From NCBI GenBank assembly GCA_001642005.1, contig LWCA01000183.1:1-43340 (forward strand): a stretch of 43,340 nucleotides of DNA, written 5' to 3'. Origin of the DNA: Intoshia linei. Lineage: Eukaryota > Orthonectida > Rhopaluridae. The position numbers were made by a program, and so were the translations under genes. Below, in pieces: positions 1 to 11,900 of this stretch. Every line of letters begins with the position of its first letter. Positions within the stretch are counted from its first letter, which is position 1. The notes under the pieces are model-generated. The model was not told the DNA's origin. It made no database searches and worked only from the letters and a program-made list of their open reading frames with translations.

Positions 1-1887
1 TTCTAAATGAGTGAATTTACATAATTGATATTTTTATTATCAACAAAAAGATTAAATATAAGACATAATTTCATCTTGTTAATACTTAATACTCTTAAAA
101 ACTCTATGATAATTTGTAATGTAATATATTCAAATACATAATTATTATATAATTTATATACCTTCAAAAAGTGGAAAATACAAAATTAATTTGATTATTA
201 AATGATTGAATAAATTCAATGAGCGTTAATTATTAAATGTTAATCAATTGTCAATTGTTATGTAAAAGTTTTTTGCTACTACTTAATTCGTCTATTTTCT
301 GAGTCTTTAACATTATATTTAAATAGTCTATTTTTAATTAATGAATTTGGTGGTATGACCAGGCTACTACATTTTCCAATATTTTTTAATGGAAAATTAA
401 TAATATATCTACTGGATATTGCAGTAGTACTTACAAAGCTTTTAGTAGATATGATAGTTGACACGTTTTCATTTTTATAAAGGTTTGAAGTAAGTACAGA
501 CAAAGTCGTGGAGATAATCATATGTCTCGTGTCTACAATCATGAGGGCCTACTTTTTTAATTTATTAATAGGTATTGATGAAAAATTTATTAAGTATATC
601 ATAATTTCGGATAATCAATGCGATTTCCAATGGTTATTTTTAATTATTAGATAATGAACGTTCAATTAATTAATGTATAGAGGTCCATTTTTAAAAAATT
701 TTTTATAGGCCTATACTTTCCATCGAGTCCGGTTCTACTGCTGGCTCTCCAAGACCATTATTATGACCAAATCAGCTTTAATTTTTAAATTGATTCCGTT
801 TAATTTAAGTAACTAGTTAACACTTTATTTATAATTAATATTGTATTGAATGATTTTTAATTAGGGGTGCACAGTCATTAAAATCAATATTTGGGGGTGC
901 ATAGTTCAAAAAATGTTAAGAACCACTGCCTTAGGGCATAGGGCAGTGTTTGCCAAACTTTCATCAACCAATGATTATTGAAAGAAAATAAATATTATTT
1001 AAAATTTAAAATTTCATTTATCAAAATTTCCAATGCGTCACGTGATGTGCATTCGCCATATGTTGGCCACTCCTAGTCTAGGGGCTTTTTTAAATTTTAT
1101 GAAAAAAGGACAATTGGGGTTTTTAACGTTGAAGACTCAATTTGTGAAAATGAATTTTGCGATAAAACAACACTCTCGAAAAACTTATAGAATAATGTAA
1201 TTTTTAAAACTCGACTTCTTTTATTTTCTTAAATAAACTGAAACAGACAAACAAATAAATAAATAATTTTAACAGACGTACAATTTTTAACTAAATTACT
1301 TTATATCAGACAGGATAATTTACCAAAAAATGTGACACCCTAATTGTTAGTGCTTAATATTTATATATAGGTAGATTCTACTTTTTATATAAAAATTTGA
1401 CAATACTACACTTTATATCAGTATTTCTTAAACTTTACATTTGACGGACCCCAATAAAAAATTTTTATCTGTAATAAACTGAGAAATTTAACAATGGTGC
1501 ATTTATTAGTTCAAACTATAGATTAAAGATTAATTTTTATTATAAATTTTATAAACAAAAAATGATATATTCATAAATAATTTAAATGAGAAATATGCAA
1601 CTGTTTCTGTTCTACAAGAAAATTTATGTTAGGTTTTATATTTGACAATTTAATTCGTAGATCAGACTCTACCTTGAGACGATTTAAAATTTAGATTTGA
1701 GATGTACTAATTGGGAAAAGACTTGTTCACATAAATATGTGATATAAAATGAAGGAAAATGTTTAACGTCAAATTTAAAAGTTCGGGTAAATCTCTATTA
1801 ATCCTTACGAGACAATACCATGTATTGTATTTACATTATATATATACAAAAAAGAACAATTATACATTTACATTTGTTTGTATACAT
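1..1887. other. Gene-free left edge, hAT-related repeat debris
   Basis: I see no supported gene here. Bases 1-90 are a near-exact reverse complement of about 41164-41254, 172-240 match about 41089-41154 on the same strand, and about 860-928 resemble 41334-41384, ending in the hAT-like terminus AACCACTG. A second hAT-like end (CAGTGTTTGCCAAAC) starts at 944 and may pair with GGCCACTCCTA near 1066-1075, with an imperfect 8-bp flank (GCATAGGG/GTCTAGGG). A solo TGTGACACCC-TA end lies near 1330, and a CAG...GGACCCC-type end near 1420. The 87-codon open frame at 279-542 (minus) is not longer than chance allows in such DNA. Confidence 0.55.
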
Positions 1888-2586
1888 CAGAGGTGGGAAC
1901 CGATTGATAAAAAACGGTTTTTAAAGCGGTTTTAGCGGTTTTCGGTTAAGCGTTTCAATCAACCAACCACCGTTCAAATTCAAAAACAGTTTTTTGCTTG
2001 AGGATCTTATACATAATGAAGCAAAAAAGGAAAGGGAAATTTTAATTATGTCTTTACAAAATCGATTAGTGTCTTTAAAATTGAAGCTATTTCATTAATT
2101 CGTCGGTTTTACATGAAAACAAGGCATATATTTATAGATGATGGAATAGATAACTGTAATGATATTGAAGATGAAATTGTTAATTTTAATGGATACATCC
2201 AATTCAATTAATTATCAAATATTTTGTTTTGAAAAGATAATTCAATATAATTTAAAAAATTAAATATTATTGCACAGAGCATTCTCTCCATTCAGGTTTC
2301 TCAGGTATCTGTGGAACGAGCTGTGTCAGACATAGGAATTTTTTTCAGCTCAAAAAGGACGAAGATTAATTCTAACATAATTGCAGATATACTATTCTTA
2401 AAAATTAATAAACGTTTCAATAAATGATTTACTACTTGACTTACTTTTTTTTCTACCGTTGTAAACTGTTTCATTAACCGGGAAAACCACCCCACAATTC
2501 TCTCGGTTTTGTCAACCGGTTTTTTGTAAACCGGTTTTATCAGCTGCAATCGTGTAACTGAATCGGTTTTCACCTGTGGTATACAT
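1880..2586 (+). mobile_element. hAT transposon relic with perfect 8-bp target duplication
   Basis: The element proper is 1888-2578, about 691 bp. Its ends are imperfect inverted repeats (CAGAGGTGGGAACCGATT on the left; CACAGGTGAAAACCGATT as the reverse complement of the right end). It is flanked by identical 8-bp copies of GTATACAT at 1880-1887 and 2579-2586; an 8-bp duplication is the hAT hallmark. About 2270-2425 on the plus strand still encodes the C-terminal hAT dimerisation region (SVERAVSDIGIFFSSKRTKI, then a LFLKINK-like end and a stop). The rest of the transposase is decayed or deleted, so the element cannot be autonomous. Confidence 0.9.
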
Positions 2587-5500
2587 ACAAAAAATTAATA
2601 TTTAAAAGTGTTAACGGTTTGCTGGCATATAAAATATTAATATATAAAAAATCTTTTCAACCAAAATGTTAGAATGTCATCTGTATTAAATACAATTTTA
2701 AGTGAATTTTCGCAAGATAAATTGATAAGATTGTCCTGCTAGGGTATAGATAATTTTTTAGCATATGCAATATTTAAACAGAAGGATTCCAATCCAATTA
2801 TTACATAAATCTTGCATAGAAAAATATTTTCTGAATTAATTTTTTCGACAAGTCAAACTATCCACAAAAACCATACAAAATTTCTTGTTTAGATATTTTT
2901 AAATCATTATAAAGTGTTGGAAACGATTCATAAATTGAGTTTTTAATCCGTTTTAACCATAAAACTATTTTTTTATTAATAGCTGAATTTTATCTTCAAT
3001 ATTAAATTTGTTTACATTTCTTCCTTGTAAACTTAAATATAAAATATTTAAATAATTATTTATTATTATTGAATGCGTCCGTTAAATATGCGTCTTTAAT
3101 TAAAAATTTAAAATTATTAAATATGTATATTTCTGCATTCAAATGTTATTTCAAATTTATTTCAAAAAAAATTATTATCTTTTCTTAAAATACTTCGCGG
3201 ATTCCTGGAAAATCCTACCAACCCCCTGGAGTGCGCAGTATAATTTTTTTAAATAATAAAACAAGTTCCATAACCAATTATATGGGTTCAATATAAGTAA
3301 TATAACGTATTACATATTATTATTTAGACGTGTTTATACATTCTTACGCATCATGTGTTTATATTTTTTCTAAATAGATTTTACAAGCTGTAATCGTAGA
3401 ATATTTAAAATTATTTTGTAACATTATGAAGACAATAAAAAATTTTAATAAAAATTTAAATTTTAAGTTTTAATAAAAATGTTTTGAAAATGAGAATTTC
3501 AAATTTCAAAATTGCGTAGCAATAAAAAAAATTCCGAAGAAATGAATTATATAGATTTTCACCCATATTTCTTTATTGGAAATGAGTAGACGTTCAATGC
3601 ATATTTTTTTCAAACTGTGGGATCAATATTTACATTTTCATATTTTAATTTTAATCGAAATATTTGAAAAATATTGGTTGATAATATATTAAAAATTATT
3701 TTTCACCGGGAATGTGTAAATTTCTGGGGTTGAAATTTTGTATTTATATCAACTGGAATAAGCTCTATCAGAAAATTTTTTTTTTAAATTTTCGGACCGT
3801 TAATTATTTCCCATTTTGTGTTTTAATAAAATATTTCGGAAAAAAATCTATGAATACCAAAATGCTTTTTTGACCGTGAAGTCGTCACTTATTCGGATTG
3901 AAATTGTTTGCAATTCTAGGGATGTTTTTATTCAAAAAAGAAGGGTAATTTGAGATTGTGTGGCTCTAAAGATATAATTTAACATTTATATAGATTTTCA
4001 GCTATATTTATTTATTAGAAATGTGTTGACGTTCAATGCACAATTTTTTTGAAATTGTAAGATCAATATTTACATTTTCAATTTTTATTTTAATAAAAAT
4101 ATTTGAAAAATATTGGTTGAAAATATATCAAAAATTATTTTTCACCGGGAATGTTAATTAAGATTAAAAAATATAGAGTTTTCGAAAAAAAATAAGATAA
4201 CCGATTATTTTAATATGATCAAATAATTTTTCATCATATTTGTTTTTATCAGATATTAAGTATAAACTAAGATTTTATTGTCTTGTCTTAATATTTTTGC
4301 CTTTCTCAAATTTTCAATTTTATTTATACATTTTTTAATACTATAAAAGTCTATTTTTTAAATAAATGCATTATTTTTTTTATGTACTTTATTAACTTAT
4401 CATTATCAACTTTCTTCATCTGATTAAATACATCATTATTTAATTAATTTAATAGATAACATAATTTTATCGTTACCCTCAGTTTTCGTGGTACTTTACA
4501 AAAAAGGTGCCCAAAACGGGGTTATACTGTATTAGCAATGTATCAATAACTTGACTATTTTGACTTTTTTGATAAAATTTAAAAATCGTGTTTAAAATAA
4601 TCACTGATACAAGTAAACATTTTTTTTTTTAAAGATTTTTCATATTAAAGCGATTCTAAAGGTGAGCCATTTACGAATCTGCAAATGAAATTCTTTTATT
4701 CATTTTTTGATTCTTTTATATATTCATGCGATGAATTTGACCAATTTTTTTTATATTCAATTTTGTGATTTAGTTTTAGATTTTCACATTATGTTGTACA
4801 TGTTGACATTAATTTAATTCACCATGCACATAATTCACTTACCCATTTTACCGACAGCAAAATACGTGACACAAGTCAATCACTATTATGATAAAAATAT
4901 GTTGAAATAATAATAATTCCTATTTCGCTGACGGCATGAACCTCATCTTATGACACGCAATTTTATTTCATCATGTTTAACTTATCTTTACTTGTCACAC
5001 TGAAATGTCGAACATGAAATTAACCCCATAATGATATCTGCATTATTTAATTTTTAGTATTGTGTAATCTGGAATAATGGAATAATAATATAATTAAATA
5101 ATTAATTCTTCACATAAGGCAGTGATGTCCTATGTAGATGGCAAAGCTTATCTAGATATAAAAGAAACGTTCATTTGATTTTTGGTTTTGTGTATTGAGC
5201 AGATTTAATAATAGTATATTTTTTTCACTTTTATAAAAAAGGTAATTTGGGTTTTTAGTCTTGAACAATTTTCATTGAACATGTCAGTCTATCAAGTGTT
5301 AATGTACAACCATTTTAATAATTTTAAAAAGCGTCCCAGAATTTATGTTTTTTAAAATTCTAGTTTTAAACCCTTTTATTTCTAAAAAAAAAGATATTTT
5401 GGGTGTTTAACCTGATGAACTTAATTTTTTAAAATAGCATTTTCATCACTTTTGAAAAATCAAATTAAAAATTGGGCTTTTTAATTCTAGTAGTCTTAAT

Positions 5501-5868
5501 TTTTTAATGAAACGGTAACAGACAGACATTTATTTTAATACAAGAAACATCCCCTTAACTAGCTGTTTTTACGCGGTACAAAACAAGCTTCATTCATTTA
5601 TTCATAATAAAGATGTAAAACATATTTTCGATAAATGAAATGATTGACAAGTGTAAATTTACATTTGAATAAAATACATAAATTTGAAAATTATACAGAT
5701 TTTATTGATTTTATGCACATTGTACTTTGTACTGTATGATACATCAAACCAATTTTGATAAAACGTAATTAATAGTGACAATCGAATATCTAATAAATTG
5801 ACAATTAAAAATTATAAATACAGTAAAATTGTATACATAAATGGTCAATTAATCTATAAATTTGAACA
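2587..5868. other. Intergenic, A+T-rich, with dispersed repeats
   Basis: No gene is supported. The stretch holds tandemly arranged copies of a dispersed repeat family (listed separately at 3530-4530) and several degenerate copies of a short motif of the form poly(A)-GG-TAATTTGGGTTTTTA near 5240 and 5390. The region near 3200-3235 (CCTACCAACCCCCTGG) is locally G+C-richer and may be the end of an old transposon, but I could not pair it. The stretch lies downstream of the LIM-homeobox gene. Confidence 0.5.
3530..4530 (+). repeat. Dispersed repeat family, two direct copies
   Basis: A block beginning TAGATTTTCACCCATATTTC at about 3553 recurs at about 3992. Both copies carry GTTCAATGCA, GGATCAATATTTACATTTTC, a GAAAAATATTGGTTGA core and TTTTTCACCGGGAATG. 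The first copy continues to GACCGTGAAGTCGTCACTTA near 3880; the segment near 4500-4530 (GGGGTTATACTGTATTAG) also belongs to the family. Related copies, mostly inverted, lie at 16853-17010, 18290-18640 and 26420-26900. I see no coding capacity or clear termini. Confidence 0.7.
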
Positions 5869-5874
5869 TTTATT
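5869..5874 (-). terminator. Candidate poly(A) signal of the LIM-homeobox gene
   Basis: AATAAA on the minus strand, about 44 nt past the TAA stop. The position is typical for a poly(A) signal, but the hexamer is common in DNA this A+T-rich. Confidence 0.4.
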
Positions 5875-5917
5875 TAAACAAAATTTATATAATTTATATA
5901 ATTTTTTATATAACAAT

Positions 5918-8900
5918 TTAGTATAAATTAAAATCATGAGAAGGAAAAAGAGGTGGATTATGAACATTATTATATAAATTTTGTGAATTTGGGTTTTGAG
6001 AATGTAAATTTTGACTAAATTGAAATGTAGAATTGTATGGATTGGAACCTAAATTTGGTTGATTCATTTGATTAATTCCATTATACAAAGAGGACGGTGT
6101 ATTATTAACATTTTGTCTCGCATTGTAATTAAAACTGGAAAAATAAGGATACATGCTAGATGAATTCATATGAATAGGATTAACATTATCACTAATTATG
6201 CTTTGATTGGAATTATAACATATATTTTGGTTTGGTCCTTGAAGATAATACGAATTTTGTTTCAATTTTCGTTCCTTACTCCTACGATTTTGAAACCACA
6301 CCTAAATACACTTATATATGAATTATCTTGTCAATATATGGATTTATTGATTAAAGATTTAAAAATCAATAAAATTGCAATTGAATAAATTCAAGATGAA
6401 AGAACTTTGAATAAAACTCGGATTTTTACATTGGAAATTTACAAAAAATGTTAATTATATTAAAAAGATACATTTTAAAGCAATAACCTGACCAAGTTAA
6501 TTCAATTAATTAAAAATTTAATACATAATATTTAAAAAATTAAAATACCTGAATAACTCTCATAGACAACCCGGTTGTAAGAGCTAATTGTTCTCTAATA
6601 TGTCTAGTTGGTTTAGGTGTATTTTTAAAAGCACATTTTAAAACTTCCAATTGTGAAGCTTTTATTGTAGTACGTGGACCACGCCGTTTCAGAGCCGATT
6701 TAAAGTTATTAATGGATTGACCATCATTGTCTATTGAATTTGAAACTGATTTTGCATCATTTTCAGTTTCATTGTCAACATATTGTTCCTTGTTTTCTTT
6801 TGTAATATTTATATTATCCAAAGATTTATGATCATCGCAATTTGAAAATGATGAAACTGTAGATTCGTTTATTTCGCTATCTTCATTTTTTGGAGGTGTA
6901 TTAATTTTCAAATTTTCTAATTTTTTTTCGTATAATGCTAAATTAATTTTTAGTTAAACATTAAAAATTTCCTCATATTAAATCAGTGGTTTTCAACCTT
7001 TTTGTGTTCGCGACCCCCTTATAAACATAAAAAATTTTCTATATACTCCAAACATTTTATCAATTCACATAAATGAAAATATTAAAAAAGCATATTCAGT
7101 TTTATTTATATTTTATACTGTGTTCAAATTCTCACGACCCCCCTGATAAATTTTGCGACCCCCGGTTGAAAACACTGTATTTAATTAATATTAGTTAATA
7201 ATTAAGTTTTATATAATGATCGTGGCAGTGGGTCATCGCGAGGGACTATTATATACAATTTATAAATTCTAATAAATACAGGACATGTATAGAGTAGATT
7301 TTCATCCTCGCGCTCGCGATGAAATTTAAGTTTTTATGCAATAAAATTTGATTTTTACCATCAAATTTATAGAAATGTAATCTATACCTCTTGCAGATAA
7401 AATTTATTTAAAAACTTTAAAATTTGTTTTTTTTTAATTTTTTTCAGATTTTTTTCATTTTTTAAAAAAAAAAAGGGTAATTTACTTTTGTTTTAAATGG
7501 TTTTAACAGATTTTTTTAGTAATGTGTTTAATTTATGTATTCGGATAAATCATTAAATTTTAATAAACTATCAATTTATTCAAACTAATTTTTCAATTAT
7601 TACGTTTCATTTTGACATTATTTACGTGTCAAGTTTTGACAAAAATATTTACTTATAATAGGGACTATTTTTAAATTACTGGGCTTCAAACACATATAAA
7701 CTTTCATAAATTTAAATTTGAAATACAAAAAACCAATCAGAAACGAGCCAACCATGCCCGAGGTCACGAAAATTAAAAATATATCCCAATAAATTTTGCT
7801 CAAACTATTTTACGATAAGTAATACCATATGGTCATATGGTTTACATTTATAATTATTTATTACATTTAAATTTACGAAAATTAACATGTAAATTAGAGT
7901 TAATAATTAATAAAAATTTTGAATTCATCAACATTATGATAATTTTCAATTTCGAAATCTTATATTTTCACTAGGGGTGTGAATTTTTTCACTTTTTTGC
8001 AAAAATAATAAAAGTGCCAACCCATACGTGGAAGATGAGGTTGAATGATACACAATTATCAAAAAATTATATAAAAAGGATTAAAAAAACCCTAGACAAA
8101 GCACTTCAAAATATGAATAATGAGCAATTTCATAGTAATAATTATTTCCATAACAATTAATTTTCAATTTATATTTTTTTATATTTATCAGTTTTCTCAA
8201 TTGAATCGGTTTTTTTATCAATTCGGCGTTCATGATTCGCTAGACGATAATTTTGGGCATCTTTATAGCTATTTGTATAAAAAATTTTATATTTAAAATA
8301 ATGTAAATTATTATATATTAATTATATTAATTTTTTAAGAAAATTGTCATATATTAGTTACTGTGAGCGATTGTTCAAAACTTTAGAGGCGATGCCCCAG
8401 GGTTTTTTTTAACAGTTTAGAGGTAAGATTGGGTGCAAATTGAATATTTTCAAAATTTTCATATGTTGAAAGGGTGCATTTTTGATATAAAAATTCGTTC
8501 ACACCCCTAATCTTTACGTATCCTATAATCCAAAACCCAAAATTACCCTTTTTTTGTAAAAATTAAAAAATTTACAGTTGATACAGATCCAGATAACACA
8601 TAAAAAATATTAAAAACATCAATAGGTAAATTCTCAATTTTCGAAAGACAAGGAATGAGAACTAATAATTTAAACAGGATATACCAGCACTGAGAAATAT
8701 TAAACCTAACGTTGTGAGTCAAAGATGGTATTTTCTGCTGTCGACAATATAATTACATAAGGTACATCAAGAATATCCGCAATATTCTTAAAATACTATT
8801 TTAAAACTTCAAATCTGCCGTAATATTGTCAAATTCTGGTGACCCTAGTTGAGAATCCCAACTTGGAATCATATAGATGAGTTTGAATTACATTTAGTGA

Positions 8901-11900
8901 AAGAATGCTCAACTGATTTTTATTCATGAAATTTTAATAGTTCGTGTTTTGAGTCGACAATTTTAGTTTGAATCGTACAGCATCGTGTCACAGAACGCTG
9001 GTACGAATCATGATATCAATGTAAGCAAACATTTATTTCTGTAATCAATGATTCATTAAAAAATCTTTTAAATTTCTTCAACAATCATATACACTAGATC
9101 AAAACCGAAATTTTATCAAGCTCAAAGCAACTCAAAAATAAAAAATAGGATCATAAAAAAACTTTTACAATCGATCCGCAGTGTGATATAGCCCTTTACC
9201 ATTTTTATAATGCTCTTGAGGTGACATTTCAAATTTAACACATAAAATAGTTATGATATTCAAGAATATAATTTTTTGAATACTCACATTGGTAAAATAA
9301 ATAAAATGCGGCCACCATTTTACAAAAATTTCATCAAGCCTGGCAACGAGGTTTCTCGGATACGGTAGATTCGTCACTGCACTAGGGTGTCACACGGAAT
9401 CATTAATGTTGTTTATTCAGTGTATGTTTGGTGTATTCATAAAAAATATTACTTAATCTAAATTTATAGACATAAAAAGTCACTACTCGACCAGGGCACA
9501 TTATTTTAATTATCTGCTATGAAATTGTGATAGAAAAATAAAAATAAATACATTTGTTTCCACTTGAAATGAATAATGTTGTATGTGTGTTTCTATGGAT
9601 TCAGAGTATTTGGTTCGTTTACCATACATGGGCGTAAATTTTTTTTTAAACAAACCTACACTAGACGTCAAAAAAATTCACAGATTTTCTAAACAATGTG
9701 ACACCCTAATATAAGCATCACAATTAGAGCTTGCAATTTCTCGTAAATTCTCGAGAAAAAAATTAACTCATACTATTAGTAATACAATAAAAAATTTTAA
9801 TTATGGAAGAACCAAAGATACTAACAGTTCCAAAATTTTTAATATTTTTAAAATAAGGACGGATTATAATGTGGTATTAATTGGTTGTTAACTTTAAAAT
9901 CTTATTAAAGTCATTTTTGAGACTATAAAGATGTACAATACAAATTTACATTCAAATATTTTTTATTTTTAAAACTGGTCCACTCAGAAAATGATATTTT
10001 CCACCATTACATTTTATCGTAGAAATCTTTTCAATTATTTGTCTTGTAATTTTTTCAAATGAACTATATAAAAGATTAATGACACAGTTTTGAGATATAG
10101 GCAAGCATATTGGTCTTAAATTTTTTCGAATAAAATTTGATCGAGTGCCTTGAATTATGGTTGTTCCATCTTACGCAATCAATTATGAGTTCAACCCTTT
10201 CGTGGCTATCATCATTTTTTTAAATACACAGCTATATTGGGATTTTTGGTTTGTTTTTTATTTACAGGTTCACCCAATGCTTTAATCATAAAATTTACGC
10301 ATGTTAAGTGACGATGTAAACCAGGTGTAAAAGAATTTTTATAATTTATCATTTTACCCCAAATAGAGCATTTTGCCTTTTTGTTTTCTCACTTAAAATA
10401 GTCCTATAAATTTTCGTAGAACATAGCGATAATCTTAAAAAGAAATAATCCAATACCAAATTGATAAATTCAATCTTACAACTGAATTGAATTACCATAA
10501 AATTTAATATTGTTTTGTTATTATAATAACTAAAATTATTTTGTTTTTACACGCTTAAATTTATAGCGACAATTAAAAATGATTATTCTTTGAATATTTT
10601 TATTTTTACATTTATATAACTACATTTTTGAAAATTTTTATATATAATTTTAAATTTAAGAATATTTAAATTTCTCGAGAAAAGAATTCTCGAGAGCAAG
10701 CACTAATCACAATTTAAAGTATAAATTTTAAAGTTTAACAGCAAAAAAATAATAAATACATTCATTGTACGATGTACTTTAAGCTAAAGATATTACAAGT
10801 TGTAATTTACAACATGTATTTATAAAAAGAAATCATATTTTATACATATAATTTTGGATTTTTTCCAATTTTCTTATATTTAAATACAGTGTATTCGTTA
10901 AACGATAACAAATATATATAATTTCACAGTAATTTGTTCAAATAACATTTATATTAAATTATTTTTTCTTGGGCAATAGACAAAAAATTTGTGTATTTAT
11001 ACTACACTATATCTTTTTATATAATGCATTAACGAATTAACATATTAAAATTAAAAAATAATATAATAAAGAAGAAATAAATAAATTTTAAATGTAAAAT
11101 TTTTCAATTTAAATGTAAACAAAAATACAAAATTCTTTACAAGTTAATTGGTATAAGAATAACTCGGTTAAGGTGGTTAGTAGATTCCTAGTACTCCCAC
11201 ATGAAATTATACTCTGAAAGTAAAATGTAAACACAATATATATGTATATAACATGTGCATATGCCCACTGATCATTACGCAGTATATTCATTCCCACATG
11301 AGCACGAAAGAACCCGTTTTTAATAAAGATAATAAGTTCATAAAAACAAATATTTTAATGTTTACATCGTAAAGTATCCCAATAAAAAGTATCGTTATGT
11401 TACCAGGTATTATTATACTATTATTGTATTCAAATACCCATATTTTATTAAAATTAAAAAACATTCTATGATTTATAGAAAACTTTATAACATCACATCA
11501 TAGTGTGGTTTTCAAGTTTTAATTAAAAAATTCAGATAAATTGTACAGTGTACAGTGTACACAAAGTCGTTGAAAGTGATACGCACTGATCAAACCCATT
11601 AAACCCATGTTTTTCACAAATACTGTAAAAAAATTGATTCCCGTTGATATTGTATTAAAATGACTTATATTACTCAAAAATATAAAATTAAATTATCTAC
11701 AAACTTAATTAAGCTAATTAAATGAAATTAACAAGTTAATTTCAAATATAACACAAAAATAAAAACAATAACCAATAAAATTAATCTTCTAAAAGTAAAC
11801 ATATTTAATTTACCCTTGAGGCAGAGAATATGTCGAATAAATGTAATAATTGATTAAATTATTACTAATTTTACCGATTGATAAAATTTAAAGTGAACAG

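Noticed and set aside
279..542. 87-codon minus-strand open frame
   Set aside because: Protein-like at a glance, but a rough estimate from base composition says one or two such frames are expected by chance; no splice context or known motif, and it lies within repeat debris.
2301..2573. 90-codon minus-strand open frame
   Set aside because: It is antisense to the hAT dimerisation-domain relic and runs into the element's inverted end.
6170..6388. Plus-strand open frame over the LHX1/5 last exon
   Set aside because: Shadow of the Asn-rich minus-strand coding sequence.
9165..9377. 70-codon minus-strand open frame
   Set aside because: No domain, no splice partner, inside the LHX1/5 intron; length is within chance.
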